NCBI GenBank assembly: GCA_052033935.1
Contig: JBPOJE010000025.1
Location: 20,263-84,262, forward strand
DNA from: JAGVUD01 sp052033935
Lineage (GTDB): Bacteria; Armatimonadota; UBA5829; DSUL01
Reading direction: 5' to 3'
Length of the DNA stretch: 64,000 bases
Shown here in pieces: positions 55,419 to 63,827 of this stretch. Within the stretch, counting starts at the first letter, position 1, and each line of letters begins with the position of its first letter. The translations under genes and the position numbers were made by a program. The notes below the pieces were generated by a model that was not told the origin of the DNA, searched no databases, and saw nothing but the letters and a program-made list of their open reading frames with translations.

Positions 55419-56522
55419 GTGAAGAGGCTGGTGGTCAAGGTGGGTACGGCCGTCCTCACCAATAAGGAGCGCGGGCTGGATGCGGAGTATGTTGCCGGTC
55501 TCTGCGCGCAGATCGTGGATGCGCGCAGAGTGGGATGGCAGGCCGTTCTCGTCAGCTCGGGCGCTATCGGGGCAGGGGCGGCCCGTCTGAAGATGCGCCG
55601 CCGTCCGCAGCTCATCCCCGAGAAGCAGGCCGCGGCAGCCGTGGGGCAGGGGCTGCTCCAGCAGCTCTACACCGATTCCCTCGATGCGCTCGGCGTTACC
55701 GCCGCGCAGGTGCTCCTGACCCGCGAGGATTTCACCGACCGCGTCCGCTATCTGAATGCCCGCAACACGCTTCAGACGCTTTTGCGCTTTGGCACCGTAC
55801 CGATTATAAATGAGAACGACACTGTGTCCGTTGATGAAATCCGTTTCGGGGACAACGACACGCTTGCGGCGCTCGTCGGAACCATAGTTGATGCCCATCT
55901 GGTCGTACTTTTGACCGACGTCGAGGGACTGTGCCGAGAGAAGCCGCGGGCGGGCCGGGTGCCCGAGGTGATCCCGGAGGTCACCTGCATCACGCCCGAG
56001 ATCGAGGCGATTGCCGCTGGGGGGTGCTCCGAGCGTGGGGGCACGGGCGGCATGGCAAGCAAGATTTCCGCTGCCAGGGTGGCGATGGCGGCGGGGATTG
56101 ATGTCGTAATCGCTCCGGGGAGGCGTCCGGGAGTTATCGCCGAGATTCTCGCCGGGGGCAAAGTCGGGACGCGGTTTGTGCCGGACGGAAACCATCTCAA
56201 AAGTCGCAAGCGTTGGATCGCTTTCGCGGTTCCGCCGCGAGGGACCATCGTCGTGAACCGGCCTGCGGCGGAGGTGCTTCTTGCGCACAACAGGTCGTTG
56301 CTGCCTGTGGGAATCGTGGGCGTGGAAGGAGAGTTCGGAACGGGCGATCTGGTAAACGTGACGGACGATACGGGGCGGCATGTGGCGCGCGGATTTGTGA
56401 ACTACGGGGCCGGGGACGTGCGCAGGATCATGGGCAGAAAGACGTCCGAGATCAAGGACATCCTCGGACACAAGGAATTTGACGAAGTGATCCACCGGGA
56501 CAACCTGGTGGCGGGAGTATAG
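55419..56522 (+). CDS. proB: Glutamate 5-kinase
   Basis: First enzyme of proline synthesis. The 367-residue protein starts at GTG 55419, four bases after obgE, with 'KRLVVKVGTAVLTN' and contains 'VLVSSGAIGAGAARL', 'PIINENDTVSVDEIRFGDND', 'LLTDVEGL', and 'ERGGTGGMASKISAARVAMA'. A PUA domain follows ('GTIVVNRPAAEVL', 'VARGFVNYGAGDVRRIMG'), as in the E. coli-type enzyme that is inhibited by proline. proA follows after two bases, so the two proline enzymes are made together. Confidence 0.97.
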   Translation: MKRLVVKVGTAVLTNKERGLDAEYVAGLCAQIVDARRVGWQAVLVSSGAIGAGAARLKMRRRPQLIPEKQAAAAVGQGLLQQLYTDSLDALGVTAAQVLLTREDFTDRVRYLNARNTLQTLLRFGTVPIINENDTVSVDEIRFGDNDTLAALVGTIVDAHLVVLLTDVEGLCREKPRAGRVPEVIPEVTCITPEIEAIAAGGCSERGGTGGMASKISAARVAMAAGIDVVIAPGRRPGVIAEILAGGKVGTRFVPDGNHLKSRKRWIAFAVPPRGTIVVNRPAAEVLLAHNRSLLPVGIVGVEGEFGTGDLVNVTDDTGRHVARGFVNYGAGDVRRIMGRKTSEIKDILGHKEFDEVIHRDNLVAGV

Positions 56523-56524
56523 TA

Positions 56525-57787
56525 ATGGCGGTAGATGTGGTCGAATCCATACACGCGATGGCACGGGATGCCGGCAAAGCCGCGGCGCGGCTGGCGACCT
56601 GCGACACCAAGGACAAAGATGCAGCGCTGGCCGCAATGGCGGATGCTTTGATAGCGTCCGAGAGGCGGATTCTCGAGCAGAACGCGGTGGACCTGAAAGC
56701 CGGACGGGCCGCCGGGCTCTCCGATGCTCTCATTGACCGCCTCACGCTCACCGGCAAGCGCATCGCCGATATGGCAGAGGGGCTGAACCAGCTTGCGGCG
56801 TTGCCCGACCCGGTCGGGCGCGTGAACCGTGGCTGGCGCCTCCCGAACGGGCTCGACATCAAGAAGGTCTCGGTGCCCCTGGGGGTTATCGGTATCATCT
56901 TCGAGTCTCGCCCGAACGTCACCGTAGATGCCGCGGGTCTCTGCCTTAAAGCCGGAAATGCGGTGATACTGCGCGGCGGTAAGGAGGCCATCCATTCGAA
57001 CATCGTTCTCGCTCAGATAATCTCCGCCGCTGCCGAGCGTTCCGGGTTGCCCGCTAAGTGCATACAGCTTGTGCCTACCACCGACCGGGCGGCGGCCACT
57101 GCTATGATGGAGGCGGCGGGGATGATTGACTGTCTCATCCCCAGAGGCGGCGCGGGTCTCATCCAGACCGTCATTCAGAATGCAAAAGTGCCTGTCGTCG
57201 AGACGGGAATCGGCAACTGCCACACATACGTTGACTCGAGCGCCGATCTGGCGATGGCGGAGGAGGTTGCATTCAACGCGAAAGTGCAACGGAGTGGGGT
57301 CTGCAACGCCATGGAGACTCTCCTTGTGCACAGCGATGTCGCGGAGGAGTTCCTTCCCCGCTTGGCAGAGCGCTACAAAGCAGCGGGGGTTGAGCTTCGC
57401 GGAGACGAGCATGTCCGCCGGCTGGTTCCGTGGGCCGCCGAAGCGGCGGAGGACGACTGGGGCACCGAGTATCTGACCCTTATCCTTGCCGTGAAGGTTG
57501 TCGGTTCTCTAGATGAGGCGATAGCTCACATCAGCAAGTATGGTAGTCGGCACTCCGAGGCGATTGTCACCAAAGACTACGCTGCCGCCCGGCGGTTTGA
57601 GAACGAAATAGATGCTGCGGCGGTCTATGTTAATGCGTCAACGCGGTTCACGGACGGGTTCCAGTACGGCATGGGCGCTGAGATCGGCATCAGCACACAG
57701 AAGTTGCACGCCAGGGGGCCGATGGGCCTCGAAGAGTTGACCACCGTCAAGTATGTGGTTTACGGCGATGGCCAGGTGCGGAGCTGA
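56525..57787 (+). CDS. proA: Gamma-glutamyl phosphate reductase
   Basis: Reduces gamma-glutamyl phosphate with NADPH. The 420-residue aldehyde-dehydrogenase-fold protein has 'VPLGVIGIIFESRPNVTVDA', 'GNAVILRGGKEAIHSN', 'GNCHTYVD' and the catalytic Cys in 'VQRSGVCNAMETLLVH' (about residue 259), 'YGSRHSEAIVT' and 'ASTRFTDGFQYGMGAEIGIS'. It starts two bases after the stop of proB and is followed 8 bases later by nadD. Confidence 0.97.
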   Translation: MAVDVVESIHAMARDAGKAAARLATCDTKDKDAALAAMADALIASERRILEQNAVDLKAGRAAGLSDALIDRLTLTGKRIADMAEGLNQLAALPDPVGRVNRGWRLPNGLDIKKVSVPLGVIGIIFESRPNVTVDAAGLCLKAGNAVILRGGKEAIHSNIVLAQIISAAAERSGLPAKCIQLVPTTDRAAATAMMEAAGMIDCLIPRGGAGLIQTVIQNAKVPVVETGIGNCHTYVDSSADLAMAEEVAFNAKVQRSGVCNAMETLLVHSDVAEEFLPRLAERYKAAGVELRGDEHVRRLVPWAAEAAEDDWGTEYLTLILAVKVVGSLDEAIAHISKYGSRHSEAIVTKDYAAARRFENEIDAAAVYVNASTRFTDGFQYGMGAEIGISTQKLHARGPMGLEELTTVKYVVYGDGQVRS

Positions 57788-57795
57788 CCGCAAAC

Positions 57796-58410
57796 GTGCC
57801 CGCATTCGGCATTATGGGCGGCACGTTCGACCCGATTCATCAGGGCCATCTGCTGATCGCCGAGCTCGCGCGTGAGGAGTTCGCGCTCGAGACCATTCTG
57901 TTTGTCCCGACAGGCGTCCCTGCGCACAAGAAGGGCTACAATGTGTCCGCTGCCGATGTGCGCTGGAGGATGACCTGCGCCGCGATCGAGGCCAACCCGG
58001 CGTTTCAGGCATCGCGCGTCGAGATTGACCGTCCGGGGCCGTCGTACGCCGTGGATACCATCCGGCTGCTGTGCGCCGGGCGCACGGCCCAGAAGCCGTA
58101 TTTCATTACGGGAATGGATGCCATAGTGGAGATTCTCACCTGGGACCGCGCGGCCCAGCTTCCGGGGCTGGCCGAGTTCGTGGCCTGTGCCAGGCCGGGG
58201 AATCATAGCCGGCAGGCTCTCGATGACCTCCCGGCGGCCTTCCGCGAACACATCCATTTTATGCGGACGCCGCTGGTTGAGATCTCTTCGACGGCGATAC
58301 GCGCCAGAATCGCGGAGGGCAGGACAGTCCGCTATATGACGCCCGACCCGGTCCGGCGCATCATCGAAGCGGAACGTTTGTATCAGGGGGCAGACACTGA
58401 GATACAGTAA
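57796..58410 (+). CDS. nadD: Nicotinate-nucleotide adenylyltransferase
   Basis: Converts nicotinate mononucleotide to the dinucleotide in NAD synthesis. The 204-residue protein begins at GTG 57796 and shows 'FGIMGGTFDPIHQGHLLIAE' with the HxGH nucleotidyl-transfer motif, 'FVPTGVPAHKK', 'YFITGMDAIVEILTW' and the C-terminal 'EISSTAIRARIAEGRTVRYM'. The 3' end overlaps the proposed CTG start of the LCP gene, consistent with the common nadD-LCP-rsfS arrangement. Confidence 0.95.
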   Translation: MPAFGIMGGTFDPIHQGHLLIAELAREEFALETILFVPTGVPAHKKGYNVSAADVRWRMTCAAIEANPAFQASRVEIDRPGPSYAVDTIRLLCAGRTAQKPYFITGMDAIVEILTWDRAAQLPGLAEFVACARPGNHSRQALDDLPAAFREHIHFMRTPLVEISSTAIRARIAEGRTVRYMTPDPVRRIIEAERLYQGADTEIQ

Positions 58411-59575
58411 GCTCTACATTTTTCTCGTTGTCTTCGCTGTGGCCGCGGCTCTGGCCGGCGGCGCGGCGCTCCGGGTCGTCAGCGGCAAGTTCCATATGAC
58501 TCCCAAGCAGATCGTGCTCGATAGACCTTTCGGTGGCAGAGACGTGGTTAGCATACTCGTCCTCGGTGAGGACGAGACTTTTTCGAAAGACCCAAACACG
58601 TTCGGCAGGTCAGATACCATTCTCATCGGGGCGGTTGATCTCAAGAACAAGCGCATACGGGGAATCTCCATTCCTCGGGATACCCGCGTCCAGATTCCCG
58701 GCCGTAAAGGCTACGAGAAGATCAACGCCGCTTACGCGCACGGCGGCGCGATGCTCACGGCGCAGACTGTCGCCAATCTGCTCGGCGTGCCGGTGGACTA
58801 CTACATCAAGACGAACATCGCTGGCCTCAAGGACGTCGTGGACATACTCGGCGGCGTGGAGATAGACGTCGAGAAGGACATGCGCTACACCGACCGGCGG
58901 GGCGGCCTCTACATCAATCTCAAGAAGGGCTACCGCCATCTGGATGGCGACAAAGCCCTGCAGTACGTGCGCTTCAGACACGACCGGATGGGCGACCTCA
59001 CGCGAATCGAGAGGCAGCAGAAGTTCCTGCGGGCGCTCGGGCGGCGCATGTCCGCGACGGAGAACTGGGCCAAGCTCCCGCAGGCCGTTGACGACATCAT
59101 GAGCCGCGTCGAGACCACCATGACCGCCAAGGACCTCGTGACGCTCGCCCGTTTGTCCAAGGATATCCCTCCCGAGGAGGTTGAGATGGTCACGCTTCCG
59201 GGAGTGCCGGGTAACATAGGGCGGCTCAGCTACTATCTTGCCGACACAGATATGATCGGGCCCACGGTCGCGGAGATGCTTCGCTTCCAGCCGCCAAAGC
59301 CCACGGTCGCCGTGCTGAACGGCAGCGGAACCGCGGGCGCGGCCGAGCGGTTTGCCGAGCTTCTGCGCGCAGCGGGGTATCGTGTAACAAAGACCGCCAA
59401 CGCTTCGCGGCGCGACTATCCCGAGTGCATGGTTCTGGCGGCAGACCCAACGTCGGCCGAGACTCGTGCCATCGCGGAGATGCTGAACTGCGAGCCCCTG
59501 CCGGCCGGCCCGGACGCGGTGGAGAAGGCGGATGCCGCCGTGGTCGTTGTCGTCGGAAGGAACTACACCAACTAG
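58397..59575 (+). CDS. LytR-CpsA-Psr (LCP) family ligase with LytR C-terminal domain
   Basis: LCP proteins attach phosphate-linked glycopolymers to peptidoglycan outside the membrane. The body has 'SDTILIGAVDLKNKRIRGIS', 'IPRDTRVQIPG', 'KINAAYAHGG', 'VDVLGGVEIDVEKDM'-type segments (seen as VDILGGVEIDVEKDM) and 'RFRHDRMGDLTRIERQQKFL', followed by a LytR_C domain ('TVAVLNGSGTAGAAERFAEL'). No ATG, GTG or TTG gives a whole membrane anchor. CTG 58397, with AGGGGG six bases upstream, gives 'RYSKLYIFLVVFAVAAALAG', a normal basic-plus-hydrophobic anchor and a 392-residue protein. GTG 58439 would cut into that helix. Start is inferred. Confidence 0.88.
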   Translation: MRYSKLYIFLVVFAVAAALAGGAALRVVSGKFHMTPKQIVLDRPFGGRDVVSILVLGEDETFSKDPNTFGRSDTILIGAVDLKNKRIRGISIPRDTRVQIPGRKGYEKINAAYAHGGAMLTAQTVANLLGVPVDYYIKTNIAGLKDVVDILGGVEIDVEKDMRYTDRRGGLYINLKKGYRHLDGDKALQYVRFRHDRMGDLTRIERQQKFLRALGRRMSATENWAKLPQAVDDIMSRVETTMTAKDLVTLARLSKDIPPEEVEMVTLPGVPGNIGRLSYYLADTDMIGPTVAEMLRFQPPKPTVAVLNGSGTAGAAERFAELLRAAGYRVTKTANASRRDYPECMVLAADPTSAETRAIAEMLNCEPLPAGPDAVEKADAAVVVVVGRNYTN

Positions 59576-59607
59576 GCCGTCGGGCCTGAGAGGACAGACA
59601 GAGTAAC

Positions 59608-59994
59608 ATGCCTTCGCGGACATCAAGACTGCAGACGCCGGAGAAACTGAGGATCGTGCTCGACGCCCTCGAAGATAAGAGGGCGAACGATGTGGATGTG
59701 CTCGATGTTTCGGGAAAGACTATGATGGCCGACTACTTCGTCGTAACCCACAGCACCTCAAGCATGCACCTGCGCGCTCTCGCGGATGGGGTCATCGAAG
59801 CGATGGAGAAACTTGCGGGCCAGCGCGCCCGGCGCGAAGGCCAGAACGACGCGAACTGGGTGCTTCTCGACTACGGCGATATCGTCGTCCATATCTTCAC
59901 CGAGGAGGCACGCGGCGTTTACGATGTGGAATCACTCTGGCATTCCACGAAGAAGGGCCGCAAAGCCGAAGCGGAGGAGGCTGATGACGCCTGA
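59608..59994 (+). CDS. rsfS: Ribosome silencing factor RsfS
   Basis: RsfS binds L14 and blocks joining of the subunits in starvation. The 128-residue protein has 'DVDVLDVSGKTMMADYFVVT', 'HLRALADGVIEAMEK', 'WVLLDYGDIVVHIFTEEARG' and 'VYDVESLW', all family marks. It follows the LCP gene by 32 bases and overlaps the next gene by 11 bases; the ribosome binding site of that gene (GGAGG at 59973-59977) lies within its last codons. Confidence 0.95.
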   Translation: MPSRTSRLQTPEKLRIVLDALEDKRANDVDVLDVSGKTMMADYFVVTHSTSSMHLRALADGVIEAMEKLAGQRARREGQNDANWVLLDYGDIVVHIFTEEARGVYDVESLWHSTKKGRKAEAEEADDA

Positions 59995-60694
59995 TCTGCC
60001 GGATGGTGGCGTGCCCGGCGTGGACCCCGAAGCGGTCGAAAGAGCCGTGCGCAATGCGGGCGTCTTCCTCCGGCGTGGCGACCTGGCATCGGCCGAGCGT
60101 GAGTGTCAGTCGGCCTCCGCGCTCGCTCCGGACGATGCGGCCGTGCACGAGCTTTACGGGGATATCCTGCTCGCCAGGGGAGACCGGGAGGGAGCGCGCG
60201 ACAGGTACAAGCGCGCGGTTGAACTTGCTCCGGGCGCAAGCAGCCCCGAGATGAAATACGCCCGGCTTGTCCTGAATCTCGGCGAGGAGGCGTGGGTTTC
60301 GAAGCGGCGGCAGGAAACTCTTGAGAGTCCTGGTTCCGAAAAGCCTGAACCGGTCCGTAACACCACTGTCCCGCTTCTCGCCTCCGCGCTCTGGCCGGGG
60401 CTCGGACAGTGGTACAACGGCGATAACACCAAAGCGATTATCCTTGCGTCTGTGTACGGCTTCGTCATGCTCGTTCTGCTCATAACGGGCGACCTCAGGC
60501 GGTTGCTCGAATGGTTTCTGATGGGCTTTTCCCCGGGCGGGGCGCAGCAGAAAGCCCAACAGGTTTCCGTGATTGCCGCGCTGCTCTGGGGTGGCGCGGC
60601 AATGGCATGGCTCTATGCCGTTATTGACGCAGGTGTGAAAGCCTCTCAGAACACCAAAAAGCCAAAGGACCCATTCACCGAACCCGATTTCTGA
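59984..60694 (+). CDS. TPR protein with C-terminal membrane domain (DUF5683-like)
   Basis: The 236-residue protein starts at ATG 59984, six bases after GGAGG. Residues 20-90 form about two TPR-like units ('AGVFLRRGDLASAERECQSA', 'YGDILLARGDREGARDRYKR'). After a charged linker there is 'LLASALWPGLGQWYNGDNTK', the glycine-rich entry found in DUF5683/TM2-like domains, then two clear membrane helices (around 147-165 and 195-220). It overlaps rsfS, so they share a transcript. Function unknown; scaffolding at the membrane is an inference from TPR repeats. Confidence 0.78.
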   Translation: MTPDLPDGGVPGVDPEAVERAVRNAGVFLRRGDLASAERECQSASALAPDDAAVHELYGDILLARGDREGARDRYKRAVELAPGASSPEMKYARLVLNLGEEAWVSKRRQETLESPGSEKPEPVRNTTVPLLASALWPGLGQWYNGDNTKAIILASVYGFVMLVLLITGDLRRLLEWFLMGFSPGGAQQKAQQVSVIAALLWGGAAMAWLYAVIDAGVKASQNTKKPKDPFTEPDF

Positions 60695-60732
60695 TCCGCC
60701 GCCGTACAGCTTACTCTGGAAAAACTAGCACC

Positions 60733-62958
60733 ATGACACAATCAGCACACTCCTCCGATCTTCCCGCAACTGGCGTGAGCTTGTCCCGCACTGAAGGGCT
60801 GGGCCAGTGCTACGATGCGTCCGGGCGCCGCTCCGTCGTCATTGGCGTGGAGGGCGGAGACTCAGAGGTCTGGATTTACCCGCTCAAAGCTGCGTATGAG
60901 CTGAAGTTCGCAGTCGAGGTGGAGGGACAGTTCGCTGCGCTTCGCGAGTTCATCTGCTCGTTTGAGGTCACTCCCGAGGCCTCCACGGCGCGTTTCGAGA
61001 CCCCGTCCGGTGCGCTCTATCAGCGGATACTCACGCCCGTGGATCGCCCGATGGCGCTGTTCGCGTTCCGGTCAACAGCCCCCGGCCCCGTGCGGCTCAA
61101 GGCGTCGTTCCGAAGCGACCTGAAGCTTATGTGGCCGGCGGACACGATGGACCAGGCGCCTGAAGTCTCGGTGGACGCTTCGACCGGGGCGTGGGCCGTG
61201 GCCTCGACGGTGAACAGCGACGCGGCGCTGATCGGGTGGGGCGGCGGTGAAAAACCTGCCGGGGGCGAGGATGGCATCCTTGAACAGACTGTCGTCCTCG
61301 AACCTGGCGTTTGGAGCGTGTTGGCTGTCGCGGCATCGTGCGAGGGGATAGATGAAGCGCGTGGTGAGTTCGCGGATGGCGTGGGTGGCATGCCCCGGCT
61401 CTACGCCGAGGCCGTGGAGTATTACCGGGAGTTTCTGGATTCCACCGCAACCGTCGAGTCGTCCGACCCGTCGCTGGACACCGCGTTTCTGTGGGCGAAG
61501 ATCGGCGTCGAGAAGAGCTATATGATAAGCCCCGGGATGGGTGGCGGATACATCGCCGGGTTCGCGCCGTCGTGGGGTGGAGGAAGGCCCGGTTTCGGCT
61601 GGTATTTCGGACGCGATTCGTCGTGGACCGGCTTCGGCGCGAACGGCTACGGCGACTTCGCCAAAGTGCGTGACAACATCCGTCTTCTCGCGAAGTATCA
61701 GATTCCGGACGGACCCAACCGCGGCAAGATCTATCACGAGCTCTCGGCGGCCGATGGCCGCCTTCAGGACCACAGCTATTGCTTTGTCGCGGGTGACGCG
61801 ACCCCGTTCTTCGTCATTGATATCGCGAACTACTACGCATGGACGGCCGATGCGGTCTTCGTCCGCGAGATGTGGCCGCATGTGAAGCTGGCCATGGACT
61901 GGTGCCGCAGAATGGACGTGGACGGCGACCTGCTGATAGACAACCCTCCGGCCGGCCACCAGTGGTACGATTATGGCGAGAAGAACCTGATTGACCTTGT
62001 CGCCATCTGGGCCATGGCTCTGGAAGGGGCGGCGCGGCTCGCAGATGTGATGGGTGACACCGCCGCCTGCGCCTGGTGCGAGCAGTGCTCCGCGGTTATC
62101 CGCATTCTGAATGAGGACTTCTGGAACGAGGAGGACGGGTACCTTCACGACCGGAAGCTGCCGGACGGCTCCATGTCGAGCCTCACGACGGCGAATCCCA
62201 CGGTCCCCTTGCTCTGGGGGATCATCGAGCCTGAGAAAGCCGAGCGGGCTATCCGCCGCATGGGACAGAAGGACCTGACCATCCCCTGGGGCATGCGCAC
62301 CAACAGCAACCTCGACAGCATCTACAGGCCGGACGGCTACCACGAAGGAACGGTGTGGCCGCTCACTACCGGCTGGGCGTCGCTTGCCGCGTTTGCCAAC
62401 GGCGCCCCGGAACTTGGTTGGCATCATCTCAAGGCCAATGCAGACCTGACCCTGGACTGGAACCTCGGCTACATTACCGAGGTGCTGGGAGGCGACGAGC
62501 GGGAACCGTCCGGCTGTCCGCATCAGGCATGGTCTGAGGCGATGGTGGTGATGCCGGTCATCGAGGGGATGATGGGTATCGTGCCCGATTGGCCGGCGCG
62601 AACCATCGGTGTGGCTCCACGGCTTCCGGATGCCCTCAGCTTCCTTGCGCTGAGGAACCTGTCCCTTGGTGATGCGCGTATGGACATTGAAGCCCGGCGG
62701 ACGGCGTCGTCGCTCAGCGTACGCGTCACGCCGCGTGATGCCGATATAGGAGTTGTGTTGGCTCCTTTCGTGCCTGTTGGCAAGACCGTTGGGCGTGTCC
62801 TGCTGGCGGGCCGCGAACTGCTTCCGGGCCACTATGCCCTTCAGGCCTGCGGTTCGCGGTGGCGTGTTGTTATCAAGGCCGAGGCGCGCGGAGCGGCTGG
62901 CTTGAATCTGGAGATCGAATGGAGGGACCTCGAACCCGGTGAGCAGTGCGCCATTTAA
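60733..62958 (+). CDS. Amylo-alpha-1,6-glucosidase-like (GDE_C type) glycoside hydrolase
   Basis: The 741-residue cytoplasmic protein (no signal peptide) has an N-terminal beta-sandwich (to about 240) and a six-hairpin (alpha/alpha)6 barrel. Motifs follow glycogen-debranching relatives: 'GFGWYFGRDSSWTGFGANGY', 'KYQIPDGPNRGKIYHELSAA', 'VAGDATPFFVIDIANYYAWT', 'HQWYDYGEKNLIDLVAIWAM', and 'YHEGTVWPLTTGWASLAAFA'. Likely acids are Asp of GRDSSW and Glu of the EGTVWP loop, by analogy. It may trim glycogen or glucosides taken up by the cell; the exact substrate is open. Its end overlaps the PP2C gene by 20 bases. Confidence 0.78.
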   Translation: MTQSAHSSDLPATGVSLSRTEGLGQCYDASGRRSVVIGVEGGDSEVWIYPLKAAYELKFAVEVEGQFAALREFICSFEVTPEASTARFETPSGALYQRILTPVDRPMALFAFRSTAPGPVRLKASFRSDLKLMWPADTMDQAPEVSVDASTGAWAVASTVNSDAALIGWGGGEKPAGGEDGILEQTVVLEPGVWSVLAVAASCEGIDEARGEFADGVGGMPRLYAEAVEYYREFLDSTATVESSDPSLDTAFLWAKIGVEKSYMISPGMGGGYIAGFAPSWGGGRPGFGWYFGRDSSWTGFGANGYGDFAKVRDNIRLLAKYQIPDGPNRGKIYHELSAADGRLQDHSYCFVAGDATPFFVIDIANYYAWTADAVFVREMWPHVKLAMDWCRRMDVDGDLLIDNPPAGHQWYDYGEKNLIDLVAIWAMALEGAARLADVMGDTAACAWCEQCSAVIRILNEDFWNEEDGYLHDRKLPDGSMSSLTTANPTVPLLWGIIEPEKAERAIRRMGQKDLTIPWGMRTNSNLDSIYRPDGYHEGTVWPLTTGWASLAAFANGAPELGWHHLKANADLTLDWNLGYITEVLGGDEREPSGCPHQAWSEAMVVMPVIEGMMGIVPDWPARTIGVAPRLPDALSFLALRNLSLGDARMDIEARRTASSLSVRVTPRDADIGVVLAPFVPVGKTVGRVLLAGRELLPGHYALQACGSRWRVVIKAEARGAAGLNLEIEWRDLEPGEQCAI

Positions 62959-63772
62959 TCGAAATCCCGAAACTAGGCTGCCCCTGCCTCCGGTGCGGCA
63001 AGGGCCAGGGGTTCTGATCCTGCACGCCTACCCGCTCTCAAACCCGGGCAAGCGCTCCATCAACGAGGACGCCTATCTGTGTCACATCCACCCGGAGATT
63101 CCGGGCTGGCTCGATGGGCTTTTCGTCGTGGCCGATGGCATAGGCGGGCGTCAAACAGGGCAGATCGCCAGCTCAGTCGCTGCCAGAACCGTCCGCGATA
63201 CCGTGCTGGGGACGAACCGGTTCTACAGCCAGAAGGCCGTGCGCGAGCTTCTGCTCGATGCGTTCGCGCGCGCCGACGCCGCCGTTCACGAAGCATCGCT
63301 TCAGGAAGGCACGTTCGCCGGAATGGGCACAACGCTCACCATCGGCGCCGTTGCCCAGCGAAGGCTTTTTGTGGTGAGCCTGGGCGACAGCCGGGCCTAT
63401 CTGCACAGAGGTCGCAGGCTGATCCCCGTCACCGAGGACGACTGGTATCGGGTGCCAGCCGCCGAAGCCGTGCCTGCCGCCCTGTCCGATCCGGGCCAGA
63501 TGGTCACAATGGTGTCCGAGGCCGTGGGGTGGGGCAATGCGCCGCAGCCGTACTGCTCGGATGTCGAGATCGGTGCCGATGATATGCTGCTCTTTTGCAC
63601 GGACGGGCTTACGGAGACCGTCGCCGCCCGCGCCATCGAGGGGGTTCTGCACAAGAACCGCCGGCGCCTGGACGTGGCTGCCCGCCGCCTCGTGGAACTG
63701 GCGCTGAGGGCACAGGACCCCGACAACACGACCGTGGTCGTGGCCCGTGTGGATCGCGCAGGTAGCCTCTAG
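62939..63772 (+). CDS. PP2C-family Ser/Thr protein phosphatase
   Basis: A metal-dependent phosphatase, usually the partner of Hanks-type kinases. The 277-residue product shows the PPM motif set: 'SNPGKRSINEDAY', 'FVVADGIGGRQTGQIAS' with the metal-binding Asp and Gly, 'AGMGTTLTIGAV', 'VSLGDSRAYLHR', 'LLFCTDGLTE' and 'DPDNTTVVVARV'. The GTG at 62939 overlaps the upstream glycoside hydrolase; GTG 62993 would also leave all motifs intact. There are no membrane segments. No kinase gene is in the window. Confidence 0.93.
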   Translation: MSSAPFNRNPETRLPLPPVRQGPGVLILHAYPLSNPGKRSINEDAYLCHIHPEIPGWLDGLFVVADGIGGRQTGQIASSVAARTVRDTVLGTNRFYSQKAVRELLLDAFARADAAVHEASLQEGTFAGMGTTLTIGAVAQRRLFVVSLGDSRAYLHRGRRLIPVTEDDWYRVPAAEAVPAALSDPGQMVTMVSEAVGWGNAPQPYCSDVEIGADDMLLFCTDGLTETVAARAIEGVLHKNRRRLDVAARRLVELALRAQDPDNTTVVVARVDRAGSL

Positions 63773-63785
63773 TGTACTGCACACT
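63771..63785. repeat. Short inverted repeat ahead of the transposase gene
   Basis: AGTGT and ACACT flank a 5-base centre, starting inside the stop codon of the PP2C gene and 43 bases before the transposase ATG. Flanking TA dinucleotides fit the known TA target preference of IS630-type elements, so the left end of the element may lie here. The right end is outside the window. Confidence 0.35.
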
Positions 63786-63827
63786 ATATCTCTTGGCACA
63801 AGATTTAGTTTTGTGGTAAGCTGCGGC

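Noticed and set aside
54027..56636. Long open frame on the minus strand opposite obgE and proB (869 codons)
   Set aside because: Same reason: it spans two conserved genes in antisense and shows the typical Arg/His/Pro-rich shadow composition.
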